Shown: positions 52,754 to 61,235, counted from the first letter of the stretch. The stretch is 64,000 nucleotides of DNA from Flavobacterium circumlabens (GCF_004345565.1 NZ_SLWA01000004.1:124001-188000), one strand, 5' to 3'. Numbers and translations are program-made. Notes: generated from the letters alone by a model not told the origin.

Positions 52754-52912
52754 TTGGTAAATTCCAAATTCCAATTGAAGCTGTCACTCTGAGCGAAGTC
52801 GAAGAGCCAAATTCCAATTTTGCGGATATTAAGAGAAATCGAAATACATATGTCACATCGAGCGGAGTAGAGATGCACAAAGGTTCTCGACTCGGCTCGA
52901 ACTGACAAATAG

Positions 52913-52960
52913 AACAAACCTTTGTCAAAGTTTTAAAACTTTGACAAAGGTTTGTTTTAG
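52913..52960 (+). terminator. 44-bp perfect palindrome, probable terminator of pepT operon
   Basis: Left arm 52913-52934 (AACAAACCTTTGTCAAAG then TTTT), right arm 52935-52956 its exact reverse complement, no spacer. It is followed by TTTT AG. Confidence 0.75.
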
Positions 52961-52974
52961 CTCTTTTTGAACAT

Positions 52975-53036
52975 AAAAAATCCCAAACTCCAATCGTTAA
53001 TTGGAATTTGGGAATTTTATCCCGACGCTTCGGGAT
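52975..53036 (-). terminator. Double hairpin terminator of yajC
   Basis: TCCCAAACTCCAAT (52981-52994) / ATTGGAATTTGGGA (53000-53013), one mismatch, with an A-run at 52975-52980 that reads T on the minus strand. A second hairpin ATCCCGA / TCGGGAT is at 53019-53036. Confidence 0.7.
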
Positions 53037-53054
53037 TGGAATTTTATAAAAAAC

Positions 53055-53330
53055 TTACGCTTTTTTATTCAACGCAGAACTCATTTCCAAAGAAATAGCA
53101 GAACGCTCAATTTTTAATTTCCCAGACATGGTTTCGATGATTACAGAAGTTTCACCAAGTTCAACAACTTTACCGTGAAAACCACTTTTTGTAATTATTT
53201 TATCACCTACTTTCAGGCTGCTTTCAAATTCTTTTTCGTTTTTAGCTCTTTTTTGTTGTGGTCTGATCATAAAGAAATAGATCACTACAAACATTAATAG
53301 AAATGGCGCAAATTGAGTTAATTGTCCCAT
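53055..53330 (-). CDS. yajC: Sec translocase accessory subunit YajC
   Basis: 91 residues. One N-terminal membrane helix (FAPFLLMFVVIYFFMI) followed by RPQQKRAKNEKEFESSLKVGDKI and a cytoplasmic beta domain (VGDKIITKSGFHGKVVELGETSVIIET). This RPQ-K-R pattern and length are diagnostic of YajC. It associates with SecDF. It is immediately downstream of nusB on the same strand. Confidence 0.96.
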   Translation of the reverse strand: MGQLTQFAPFLLMFVVIYFFMIRPQQKRAKNEKEFESSLKVGDKIITKSGFHGKVVELGETSVIIETMSGKLKIERSAISLEMSSALNKKA

Positions 53331-53406
53331 AATTTAAATTCTTTTTTTTGTTTATTATTAATATTCTTTTGGAATTTGGCTTTTATTAATTGAAATTTCT
53401 TCCCGA

Positions 53407-54351
53407 TTACATCAAACCTCTTCCCACTTTAATCATTTTTTTGTTGGCTTCCAGCTCTTTAACCAGATTATCTAAAATTCCGTTGATAAAAATACTGCTT
53501 TTTGGCGTAGAATACTCTTTAGCAATTTCTAAATATTCGTTCAGCGTTACTTTTACGGGAATAGAAGGAAATTTTAAAAACTCGCAGATCGCCATTTTCA
53601 GAATAATCGTATCAATCTCTGCAATACGATCGCTGTCCCAATTTGGTGTTTTGTCTTCGTATTCTTTTGCTAAGATCGATTCGTTTAAAACTGTTCTTCT
53701 GAACAAATCTTTTGCAAAATCTTTATCTTCAACATCCTTATACAATTTTGGCACTCTGAAATCATCCGGATCTTCGGTTTTGATAGCTTTCAATTGTTTG
53801 ATAATATGCGTATTCACAACAGGAATATCATCAACCCATGTTAACTTATCGTCTTCCAGGTATTCATACAATTTATCATTCGGAACAATAACATCGGCAA
53901 ACAAATCAACAATAAATTGTCTGTCTTCCTGAAATGTATTCACGGAAGTCTTCATGTAGTTGGCGTACAATTCACTTGCTTTAATGTCATTTAAAAGCAA
54001 TAAAATATAATCATCATTTAATGACCAGTTATTGATTTTACGATTTTCTAAAGCGATACTAAGTGAATTACTTTCGGCAAGTAACTGAAAAATTTTGTTC
54101 TTGATAAATTTTTCATTTGGATTACGTTCTGCAGCAGTTGCAAGATGTTTTTTACTTGACAGATGTAAAAAAACAGATTCTTTTTTACAGATCTCTATCA
54201 ATGAAGATAGCATTATTAAATATAAGTCCTGAATATTATCAATACTGTAAAAAAGAAACTTCTCTTCTTTTTCCATATTGTCAGAACCGCTTTGATGCAT
54301 TGCATAAATGGACTGCATTACCTTAACGCGTATGTGTCTTCTATTTACCAC
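53407..54351 (-). CDS. nusB: Transcription antitermination factor NusB, long Bacteroidota form
   Basis: 314 residues, against 139 in E. coli. N-terminal RRHIRVKVMQSIYAMHQS is the RNA-binding first helix of NusB. The C-terminal half, LFRRTVLNESILAKEYEDK, WDSDRIAEIDTIILKMAICEFL, VKVTLNEYLEIAKEYSTPKSSIFINGILDNLV, is the remaining all-helical core. About 140-150 residues separate the two, and this long middle part is characteristic of Flavobacteria/Bacteroidetes. NusB binds boxA with NusE (S10) in rRNA antitermination. Start at 54351 keeps the Arg-rich helix intact. yajC follows about 76 bases after. Confidence 0.93.
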   Translation of the reverse strand: MVNRRHIRVKVMQSIYAMHQSGSDNMEKEEKFLFYSIDNIQDLYLIMLSSLIEICKKESVFLHLSSKKHLATAAERNPNEKFIKNKIFQLLAESNSLSIALENRKINNWSLNDDYILLLLNDIKASELYANYMKTSVNTFQEDRQFIVDLFADVIVPNDKLYEYLEDDKLTWVDDIPVVNTHIIKQLKAIKTEDPDDFRVPKLYKDVEDKDFAKDLFRRTVLNESILAKEYEDKTPNWDSDRIAEIDTIILKMAICEFLKFPSIPVKVTLNEYLEIAKEYSTPKSSIFINGILDNLVKELEANKKMIKVGRGLM

Positions 54352-54436
54352 CTTGTAAGAACATTTAAAAATTAGTCTGCAAAAATAAGTATTTAAGACC
54401 TGATATTAAAATTTAAATCCATTAATTTTCGAACAA

Positions 54437-54603
54437 AAAGCAGTCGCAGTGTTCAGTCCCAGTTTTCATTGCAAACCGGTTAAAGAGCCGCAGTCGCAGT
54501 CTGCAGTATAAAAAAGTCTCAGTCTCAGTCACAGTTTTCAACTTATACCGAAAACTGAGACTGATACTGAGACTGTGACTAATTACTAAGACTGAGTCTA
54601 TAA
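54437..54603. repeat. CAGT-rich dispersed repeat, copy B
   Basis: CAGTCGCAGTGTTCAGTCCC ... GCAGTCGCAGTC ... AGTCTCAGTCTCAGTCACAG ... then inverted words ACTGAGACTGATACTGAGAC. Lies 3' of the leucine dehydrogenase gene on the minus strand; the two orientations can fold. Confidence 0.8.
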
Positions 54604-54608
54604 AAAAA

Positions 54609-55718
54609 CTACTTCTTAGCTGCGTTTTCAATTTTTCTCAAATCGATACGATTCTGAGCAATTGTAAGTGCGGCTTTGTGCGTTGTCATTCCGTTTTTCA
54701 CGGCATAATCGATAATTTCTAAAGTAGTGTTGTAGATATTTTCGGTTTTACGCATGATTTCTGCTTTACCATAATGCTCTAATTCAGCATAAACATTGAT
54801 AATTCCACCAGCATTGATCAGGAAGTCAGGTGCATATAAAATACCTCTTTCTGACAATCTTGCCCCGTGAATATTTTCATCAGCCAATTGATTGTTGGCA
54901 GCACCGGCAATCACTTTAGCTTTTATTTTATTTACTGTATCATCATTGATTGTAGCTCCCATTGCACATGGCGCATAAATATCAACATCGGCAGTATATA
55001 TATCTTCACCTGTAAATATTGTTGCGTTGTATTTTTGAGCTACTTCATATAATTTCTCTTCGTTGATATCTGTAATGAAAACCTTTGCTCCTTCTTTGGT
55101 TAAGTACTCCACCAAAGCTTCACCAACGTGACCAATTCCCTGAACCAAAACTTTTTTACCGTCTAAAACATCAGAACCAAACTGACTTTTTGCAGCCGCT
55201 TTCATTCCTAAGTAAACGCCATAAGCCGTTACGGGAGAAGGATTTCCGGAACCACCTCTTTCTTCTGAAATACCTGTAACGTAAGGCGTTACATCTCTTA
55301 CAGTATCCATGTCTTTAGTTTCCATTCCAACATCTTCAGCTGTAATATATCTTCCGCTTAAAGAGTGCACAAATTCACCAAACTTACGCATTAACTCGGG
55401 TGTTTTTTGTGTCTTGGCATCCCCAATAATGACTGCTTTTCCACCACCAATATTAAGTCCTGTAATGGCAGATTTATAAGTCATACCTCTTGAAAGACGC
55501 AAAACATCGTTTAAAGCTTCCCATTCCGTATTATAATTCCACATTCTAGTACCTCCTAAAGCCGGCCCCATAACTGAATTATGAATACCAATAATTGCTT
55601 TTAAACCTGTATCTTTGTCATTGCAAAATACAATTTGTTCGTGATCGTTAAAAGATAACTGACCAAAAACAGGATTCATTTTTTGAAGTTCCTTTCCAGT
55701 TGCGAAAGTTGCATCCAT
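54609..55718 (-). CDS. Leucine/Phe/Val dehydrogenase (Glu/Leu/Phe/Val dehydrogenase family)
   Basis: 369 residues. NAD-linked oxidative deamination of branched-chain amino acids in the cytoplasm. MGPALGGTRMWNY, RGMTYKSAITGLNIGGGKAVIIGD (Lys82 and Lys94, substrate and catalytic), DVGMETKDMDTVRD, then the Rossmann GxGxxG region KVLVQGIGHVGEALVEYL, IYAPCAMGATIN, AGAANNQL, and the terminal IDYAVKNGMTTHKAALTIAQNRI. This is the leucine dehydrogenase subgroup. Its product 2-ketoisocaproate feeds the pathway that contains HMG-CoA lyase (45761-46627). Ends just before repeat copy B. Confidence 0.95.
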   Translation of the reverse strand: MDATFATGKELQKMNPVFGQLSFNDHEQIVFCNDKDTGLKAIIGIHNSVMGPALGGTRMWNYNTEWEALNDVLRLSRGMTYKSAITGLNIGGGKAVIIGDAKTQKTPELMRKFGEFVHSLSGRYITAEDVGMETKDMDTVRDVTPYVTGISEERGGSGNPSPVTAYGVYLGMKAAAKSQFGSDVLDGKKVLVQGIGHVGEALVEYLTKEGAKVFITDINEEKLYEVAQKYNATIFTGEDIYTADVDIYAPCAMGATINDDTVNKIKAKVIAGAANNQLADENIHGARLSERGILYAPDFLINAGGIINVYAELEHYGKAEIMRKTENIYNTTLEIIDYAVKNGMTTHKAALTIAQNRIDLRKIENAAKK

Positions 55719-55922
55719 AGCGTTACTGTTTATTTGTTAAAATTATGAATTTGTCAAAAAGACATCTCAAACATAAACAAAAAATACACATGTGCTAATA
55801 TTTTATCTTTATAATAACAAATTAACAATCCATTTATATTGATTAAATTACACTTTCTATTGCTTTTAATTGAAAGTAATTTATAAAATCAATATCATTT
55901 CAACATTGAATATCTTAAAAAA

Positions 55923-57701
55923 ATGAAAGAATTACGCTATTTAAACAAATATTTCATTAAATATAAATATAGTTTTTCACTAGGAATTTTAATCACCATA
56001 ATCGCACAAATATTTTCCTTGTTTACTCCCAAGCTGATTAGCAAGTCTTTAAACGCAATTGAAAACTTTGACAAACTGTCAAAAGCCGATCAGAGCTCAA
56101 AAATGATCATCGCTTCTTATCATCAGGATTTAATTCATAATGTATTGCTAATCATAGCTACTACAATTGTTGCGGGTTTTTTGACCTTCTTAATGCGTCA
56201 GACTTTAATCGTGATGTCACGTCATGTCGAATTCGATTTAAAAAACGAAGTCTTCAGACAATATGAAAACCTTTCTCAAAATTTCTACAAACAAAACAGG
56301 ACCGGGGATCTAATGAACCGAATCAGCGAAGACGTTTCAAAAGTCCGAATGTATGTTGGTCCGGCCGTAATGTATACGATCAATACCTTTATTCGTTTTG
56401 CCATTGTTATTATCTACATGTACAATGTATCGCCATTATTGACGCTCTATACCATATTACCGCTGCCGATACTTTCGTATTGTATTTTTAAACTGAGTTC
56501 GGAGATCAATAAAAGGAGTACTATTTTTCAACAATATTTATCTAAAGTTTCCAGTTTCTCTCAGGAAATATTTTCAGGAATCCGGGTCATTAAGGCGTAT
56601 TCTTTAGAAAATCAACATCAGAATAACATGATCGCTCTTGCTGACGAAAGCAAAAGCAAAAGTTTAAACCTGGCGAAAGTTCAATCGTTGTTTGGTCCCC
56701 TGATGATTGCGCTAATCGGAATCAGTAATTTGGTGGTGATTTATTTTGGAGGTGTTATGTACATCAACGGAACGATCCGGAACATAGGAACAGTTGCAGA
56801 GTTTATTCTCTACGTAAACATGCTAACCTGGCCTGTAGCATCGTTGGGATGGGTTTCTTCGATGGTTCAGGAGGCAGAAGCTTCCCAAAAACGTCTGAAT
56901 GAATTTTTAAAGATTCAACCGGAAATCAAAAACAACAATGAAAACTCATCTGACATTCAGGGTTCCATTTCTTTTGAAAATGTAAGTTATACGTATCAAG
57001 ACACTAATATCACCGCTTTAAAAAATGTAACTTTTACCGTTAAAAAAGGAGAAACTTTAGCAATCCTTGGAAAAACAGGTTCCGGAAAATCAACCATATT
57101 ATCCCTGATCTCCCGTTTGTATGATGTTACCGATGGAAGAATAACAATTGACCAAAATGAAATAAGCACTTTAAACCTAAATGACTTAAGAAATAACATC
57201 GGAATTGTTCCTCAGGATGCTTTTCTATTTTCAGATACCATCAAGAATAACATCAAATTTGGTAACCAAAATGCTACTCACGAAGAAGTAATTATTGCAG
57301 CCCAAAATGCTGTAGTTCATGACAATATCATTACTTTCAACAAACAATATGACACCATATTAGGAGAGAGAGGGATCACACTTTCAGGCGGTCAGAAGCA
57401 GCGTGTTTCTATTGCGAGAGCCATTATTAAAAATCCTGCAATTTTACTTTTTGACGATTGTTTGTCTGCTGTCGATACAGAAACAGAGGAAACTATCCTG
57501 AATAATTTATCGGAAATCTGTAAAGATAAAACTACAATAATAGTCAGTCATCGGGTATCTTCCGCTAAAAATGCCGACAAAATAATCATTTTAGAAGATG
57601 GTAAAATCATTCAACAAGGCTCTCATAATCAATTAATAAATCAGGAAGGGTATTACGCATCGTTATATTTAAAACAACTTTCGGAAAAAGAATTACTTTA
57701 A
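55923..57701 (+). CDS. ABC exporter half-transporter (type IV, MsbA-like), noncanonical Walker B
   Basis: 592 residues. Six-helix membrane domain about 1-325 (e.g. SLGILITIIAQIFSLF, HNVLLIIATTIVAGFLTFLM, FAIVIIYMYNVSPLLTLYTI) with IRVIKAYSLENQ as coupling region, then the ATPase: Walker A GKTGSGKS at 383-390, signature LSGGQKQRV from 487, Walker B ILLFDD at 507-512, and IVSHR. The residue after the Walker B Asp is Asp512, where active exporters have Glu. In heterodimeric exporters the degenerate subunit has Asp there. No partner gene is adjacent. Substrate unknown: lipid, drug or peptide. Confidence 0.88.
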   Translation: MKELRYLNKYFIKYKYSFSLGILITIIAQIFSLFTPKLISKSLNAIENFDKLSKADQSSKMIIASYHQDLIHNVLLIIATTIVAGFLTFLMRQTLIVMSRHVEFDLKNEVFRQYENLSQNFYKQNRTGDLMNRISEDVSKVRMYVGPAVMYTINTFIRFAIVIIYMYNVSPLLTLYTILPLPILSYCIFKLSSEINKRSTIFQQYLSKVSSFSQEIFSGIRVIKAYSLENQHQNNMIALADESKSKSLNLAKVQSLFGPLMIALIGISNLVVIYFGGVMYINGTIRNIGTVAEFILYVNMLTWPVASLGWVSSMVQEAEASQKRLNEFLKIQPEIKNNNENSSDIQGSISFENVSYTYQDTNITALKNVTFTVKKGETLAILGKTGSGKSTILSLISRLYDVTDGRITIDQNEISTLNLNDLRNNIGIVPQDAFLFSDTIKNNIKFGNQNATHEEVIIAAQNAVVHDNIITFNKQYDTILGERGITLSGGQKQRVSIARAIIKNPAILLFDDCLSAVDTETEETILNNLSEICKDKTTIIVSHRVSSAKNADKIIILEDGKIIQQGSHNQLINQEGYYASLYLKQLSEKELL

Positions 57702-57754
57702 TTGTTGCGTAATAGATAAATTTTTATGATTTTTGAGTACTATTAATTCCAAAA

Positions 57755-58138
57755 ATGATAGAACGTATTATGAGAGAAAATGACATGTTAGAAAAAGAAG
57801 AGATTTTTTCTAAAGTATTACGAGCAGGGAGAAGAACTTATTTCTTTGATGTAAGAGCTACGAAAGCTGATGATTATTATATCACGATTACTGAAAGCAA
57901 AAAATTCACTGAAGAAGATGGTTCTTTTCATTTTAAAAAACACAAAATTTACTTATACAAAGAAGATTTTGGTGCTTTTGCTGAAATACTGGAAGAAATG
58001 ACTTCATATGTCTTGAACCACAAAGGCGAGGAAGTAATTTCTGAAAGACATCAAAAAGATTTTAAAAAAGAGTACGGTTCTGATAAACCTGAAGGTCAAA
58101 GATCCAGCTTTACTGATATTGATTTTGACGATATTTAG
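57755..58138 (+). CDS. DUF3276 PUR-domain nucleic-acid-binding protein
   Basis: 127 residues. One PUR-alpha-like repeat: EEIFSKVLRAGRRTYFFDVRATKADDYYITITESKKF, then FHFKKHKIYLYKEDFGAFAEILEEMTSYVLNH. The acidic C-terminal tail is short. DUF3276 proteins are conserved in Bacteroidota; the Borrelia BpuR relative binds DNA and RNA. Starts considered are 57755 and 57770 (second ATG); the first is kept. It stands alone on the plus strand after the ABC gene (53 bases). Predicted single-stranded nucleic-acid binding. Confidence 0.9.
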   Translation: MIERIMRENDMLEKEEIFSKVLRAGRRTYFFDVRATKADDYYITITESKKFTEEDGSFHFKKHKIYLYKEDFGAFAEILEEMTSYVLNHKGEEVISERHQKDFKKEYGSDKPEGQRSSFTDIDFDDI

Positions 58139-58278
58139 TCCTAAATAACTTTTTAAAAAGTACGAGTCCAACATGTCCTGCATTTTGGGCTTTTTTTATA
58201 TATTTAAGTTTAGATTTTAGACCATTCAATTTTTAAAACCTTCCTAAAACCACCATTGCTGGTTAATACGTTATAAAA

Positions 58279-59109
58279 ATGAAAAAAATACTTCTTTTAT
58301 TTAGTTTCTTCTTAATTGCAGCTTCTTCTTTTGCTCAAAAATTAGAATATGAGACCAGATCGAATATTCAATATTATAATTCAGCCGCCATTAAAGCTGA
58401 CGCTTATAGTAATGAACGTTGCGTATTAGACATTTATTATCCTAAGAACAGTAAAAATTTTGCTACTATAGTCTGGTTGCATGGAGGAGGGCTGACGGGA
58501 GGAAACAAGGAAATTCCCGAAGCCCTTAAAAATAAAGGTTTCGCTGTTATTGGCGTAAATTATAGATTATCCCCAAAAGTAAAAGCTGCAAAAGCTATAG
58601 AAGATGCCTCTGCTGCTGTTGCCTGGACCTTTAACAACATTGCTAGTTATGGAGGAAATCCGTCTCTTATTTTCGTCTCCGGGCATTCTGCAGGAGGTTA
58701 TCTAGCGGCAATGATTGGCCTGGACAAAAAATGGCTGCAAAAAGAAAGTATTGATGCTAATAAAATAGCAGGACTTATTCCGTTTAGCGCGCAATGCATC
58801 ACTCATTTTGAAATCAGGAGAGAAAACGGAATTCCGGATACACAGCCCACAATTGATGCTTTTGCACCGCTTTTTCATGTTCGCGCTGATGCTCCGCCTT
58901 TACTATTAATAACCGGGGATCGCGAGCTCGAAATGTTAGGCCGATATGAGGAAAATGCTTATTTGGCACGCATGATGAAACTTGCCGGACATAAACAAAC
59001 CCAACTTTTTGAGCTGGACGGCTATGGTCACGGAATGACTGAACCCGCTTTTCCGTTACTATTAAATGAAGTAAACCGAATTATAAAAGAGCACCAAAAA
59101 ATAAACTAA
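58279..59109 (+). CDS. Secreted alpha/beta-hydrolase (esterase/lipase-like, HGGG type)
   Basis: 276 residues. Signal peptide about 1-20 (ILLLFSFFLIAASSFA, then QKL). The oxyanion loop HGGGLTGG with the nucleophile motif GHSAGGYLAA (Ser137), IDAFAPLFHV, ITGDRELEM (Asp) and YGHGMTEPAF (His) form a complete triad. The HGG-x motif with GHSAGG points to the hormone-sensitive-lipase/BD-FAE-type esterases. Likely an exported carboxylesterase, possibly acting on acetylated glycans. Followed by another hydrolase after 17 bases. Confidence 0.88.
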   Translation: MKKILLLFSFFLIAASSFAQKLEYETRSNIQYYNSAAIKADAYSNERCVLDIYYPKNSKNFATIVWLHGGGLTGGNKEIPEALKNKGFAVIGVNYRLSPKVKAAKAIEDASAAVAWTFNNIASYGGNPSLIFVSGHSAGGYLAAMIGLDKKWLQKESIDANKIAGLIPFSAQCITHFEIRRENGIPDTQPTIDAFAPLFHVRADAPPLLLITGDRELEMLGRYEENAYLARMMKLAGHKQTQLFELDGYGHGMTEPAFPLLLNEVNRIIKEHQKIN

Positions 59110-59126
59110 ACTTAAAATCCACGGCA

Positions 59127-59678
59127 ATGGAAATAAATTTATTAATACTACCGGGACTAGGAAACTCAGGCGAAAAACACTGGCAAACTTTCTGGCATGA
59201 AAAATTTAAAAACTCAAAAAGAATTATTCAGGATAATTGGGAGGAGCCTGTCAAAACAGAATGGCTCGAAAGATTAAACGAAGAAATCTCTAAATTAGAC
59301 GGTCCGACTATTCTTGTGGCACACAGTTTAGCTGTTTCTTTGGTTTTACACTGGGCAGCTTTACATACAAACAAAAATATTGTCGGCGCTTTATTGGTTG
59401 CTCCTGCCGATGTAGATTCACCTCAACATACTCCGGAATCCATTCGCAATTTTTCTCCTATGCCGACTCTTAAATTGCCCTTTCCATCGATTGTTGTAGC
59501 AAGTGAAAACGATCCCTACGCATCATTCGAGAGAAAACAATATTTTGCAGCCATGTGGGGAAGCGATTTCATCAATGTGGGACAGCAAGGACACATCAAC
59601 TCGGATTCAGATTTAAAGTACTGGGAAGAAGGACAGTTGATTTTACAACAATTAGTTGCAAAGATTAATGCCGTTTAA
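59127..59678 (+). CDS. RBBP9/YdeN-type serine hydrolase
   Basis: 183 residues. ILPGLGNSGEKHWQTFWHEKF, WLERLNEEISKLDGPTILVAHSLAVSLVLHWAA (nucleophile elbow AHSLA, in place of GHSLG), then VASENDPYASF (Asp) and VGQQGHINSDSDL (His). The complete triad and length of about 185 residues match the RBBP9/YdeN family of small hydrolases. No signal peptide. It begins 17 bases after the esterase gene, so the two are probably one transcript. Substrate unknown. Confidence 0.88.
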   Translation: MEINLLILPGLGNSGEKHWQTFWHEKFKNSKRIIQDNWEEPVKTEWLERLNEEISKLDGPTILVAHSLAVSLVLHWAALHTNKNIVGALLVAPADVDSPQHTPESIRNFSPMPTLKLPFPSIVVASENDPYASFERKQYFAAMWGSDFINVGQQGHINSDSDLKYWEEGQLILQQLVAKINAV

Positions 59679-59683
59679 AGGAG

Positions 59684-59808
59684 TTTTCAGTTTTCAGTCG
59701 CAGTTTTCAGTCTCTGTTTGTGTCTGTAAACTGTGTCTGTAAACTGTGTCTGAAAACTGCGACTGTAAACTGTGACTGAGACTGTAACTGTAAACTGAGA
59801 CTGTAAAA
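59684..59808. repeat. CAGT-rich dispersed repeat, copy C
   Basis: Between convergent genes. Starts TTTTCAGTTTTCAGTCGCAG, continues with GTGTCTGTAAACTG repeated twice at a 14-base period and ends with ACTGAGACTGTAAAAAC. Words on the two strands can pair. Confidence 0.8.
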
Positions 59809-59809
59809 A

Positions 59810-60145
59810 CTACCCAATCCTCAACCCATTCTCTATTTTAAAATCGGGGGCTAATAAAATAACATCTCCCTCCTCGCCTACAGCACCTAAAACCAGGCAT
59901 TCGCTCATGAATCTGCCGATTTGCTTCTTAGGGAAGTTGACAACAGCAACGATTTGTCGGTTTAGTAAATCTTCTTTTTGATAGCGTTTCGTAATTTGTG
60001 CCGATGATTTACGGATGCCAATTTGGGAACCAAAATCAATCGTAAGCTGATAGGCCGGTTTTCTGGCTTCCGGAAAATCATTTACTTCCAGTATTGTCCC
60101 GACACGCATGTCGGTTCTTTCAAATTCATTCCAGGTTAAATCCAT
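59810..60145 (-). CDS. csaA: CsaA-like tRNA-binding (EMAP/OB-fold) protein
   Basis: 111 residues. A single tRNA-binding OB domain: FERTDMRVGTILEVNDFPEARKPAYQLTIDFG, IRKSSAQITKRYQKEDLLNRQIVAVVNFPKKQIGRFMSECLVLGA, ending ILLAPDF. The (D/R)-M-R-V-G-T-I and FPKKQIGxFxSE motifs and length define CsaA, proposed to be a secretion-related chaperone in Bacillus that binds tRNA-like structures. Its gene runs into repeat copy C at the 3' end. Confidence 0.92.
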   Translation of the reverse strand: MDLTWNEFERTDMRVGTILEVNDFPEARKPAYQLTIDFGSQIGIRKSSAQITKRYQKEDLLNRQIVAVVNFPKKQIGRFMSECLVLGAVGEEGDVILLAPDFKIENGLRIG

Positions 60146-60276
60146 AGTGTCTTTCGGTTGATTATTACAAACCTATTAATTTTGTAAGTATTACTACTAA
60201 TTCTATAACCATTTTTTTAGCGTAGCTTCTACTTTTACAATAGAAATTAGCATGCTAACGTTAAAAAAGAAAAAAA

Positions 60277-61170
60277 ATGGAAAATAATATCATCAACTCA
60301 ACACTTTCTGAGAAAAATTTTGAGTCCAATCTAAAACAAATTCACACCGACAAATATATAGAAACAGCCCAAAACGTAAGACTATATGTAAAAGATTATG
60401 GTCAGGGTAAACCTGTAATTCTTATTCACGGGTGGCCGCTTTCGAATGAAATGTGGGAATATCAAATCGAGTTCCTTGTTCAGAACGGGTTCAGAGTAAT
60501 AGCCTATGACCGTCGTGGATTTGGTAAGTCGTCACAACCCTGGGATGGTTACGATTACGATACCTTATCAGATGATTTACAGGAAATTATTGAACAATTG
60601 GAATTAACAGATACTACACTTGTCGGTTTCTCGATGGGCGGTGGTGAAGTAGTTCGTTATTTTAGCCGTCATGGTGGAAAAGGAGTTACAAAAGCCGCTT
60701 TGATTTCCTCTGTTGTGCCTTTTTTACTAAAGACTAATGATAATCCTGACGGGCATCCGAGAGAAAAAAGTGAAACTACCGCAAATGCTATTAAGGAAGA
60801 CAGAATTGCTTTTATCGATAATTTCGGAAAAACGTTTTTTGGCGTAAACATTATCAACAAGCCTTTAAGCACACCTTTATTGGAATATTACAGAAACCTT
60901 TGTTCGGTTGCGTCTCCCAGAGCAACTTTAAAATGTGCAGAATCTTTTTCATTTACTGATTTCAGGGATGAATTGAATTTTGTAAAGGTTCCGACCTTAA
61001 TTATTCATGGGGATGATGACAAAATAGTTCCAATTGAACTGACGTCAAAAAAAGCCGCTGAAGGTATTCGTGACAATACTTACATTGTTTATGAAGGTGC
61101 GCCACACGGATTATTCTACACCGAAAGAGAAAAACTAAACAAAGATTTACTGAATTTCTTAAATTCATAA
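60277..61170 (+). CDS. Non-haem chloroperoxidase/esterase-like alpha/beta hydrolase
   Basis: 297 residues with an N-terminal extension of about 25. VRLYVKDYGQGKPVILIHGWPLSNEMWEYQ, the strand VIAYDRRGFGKSSQPWDGYDYDTLSDDL, the nucleophile VGFSMGGGEVVRY (Ser119), IHGDDDKIVP (Asp) and GAPHGLFYTE (His). The HGWPL, DRRGFGxSxQP and GFSMGGGE motifs identify the cofactor-free haloperoxidase/perhydrolase subgroup. The likely natural activity is esterase or perhydrolase. Single gene with its own terminator. Confidence 0.93.
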   Translation: MENNIINSTLSEKNFESNLKQIHTDKYIETAQNVRLYVKDYGQGKPVILIHGWPLSNEMWEYQIEFLVQNGFRVIAYDRRGFGKSSQPWDGYDYDTLSDDLQEIIEQLELTDTTLVGFSMGGGEVVRYFSRHGGKGVTKAALISSVVPFLLKTNDNPDGHPREKSETTANAIKEDRIAFIDNFGKTFFGVNIINKPLSTPLLEYYRNLCSVASPRATLKCAESFSFTDFRDELNFVKVPTLIIHGDDDKIVPIELTSKKAAEGIRDNTYIVYEGAPHGLFYTEREKLNKDLLNFLNS

Positions 61171-61182
61171 TCTGCATATAAA

Positions 61183-61235
61183 AATATCCAAAGAGTATTT
61201 AAGGAAATCCTGAACTCTTTGGATATTTTTTTTTT
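61183..61235 (+). terminator. Intrinsic terminator of the chloroperoxidase-like gene
   Basis: 14-bp stem AATATCCAAAGAGT (61183-61196) / ACTCTTTGGATATT (61214-61227) followed by a run of T. Confidence 0.9.

Larger units (their letters stand above)
52754..53054. repeat. Dense cluster of palindromic intergenic repeats
   Basis: Four kinds of element between convergent genes. (1) TTCCAAATTCCAATT-type words at about 52757-52775 and 52808-52820. (2) Half copy TGTCACTCTGAGCGAAGTCG at 52782-52804. (3) A 57-bp TGTCA...TGACA palindrome at 52851-52907. (4) A 44-bp perfect palindrome at 52913-52956. The last two hairpins at 52981-53013 and 53019-53036 end yajC. Confidence 0.85.

Noticed and set aside
53390..53932. 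180-residue plus-strand frame over nusB
   Set aside because: Antisense to nusB, Ser/Leu-rich shadow, no promoter.
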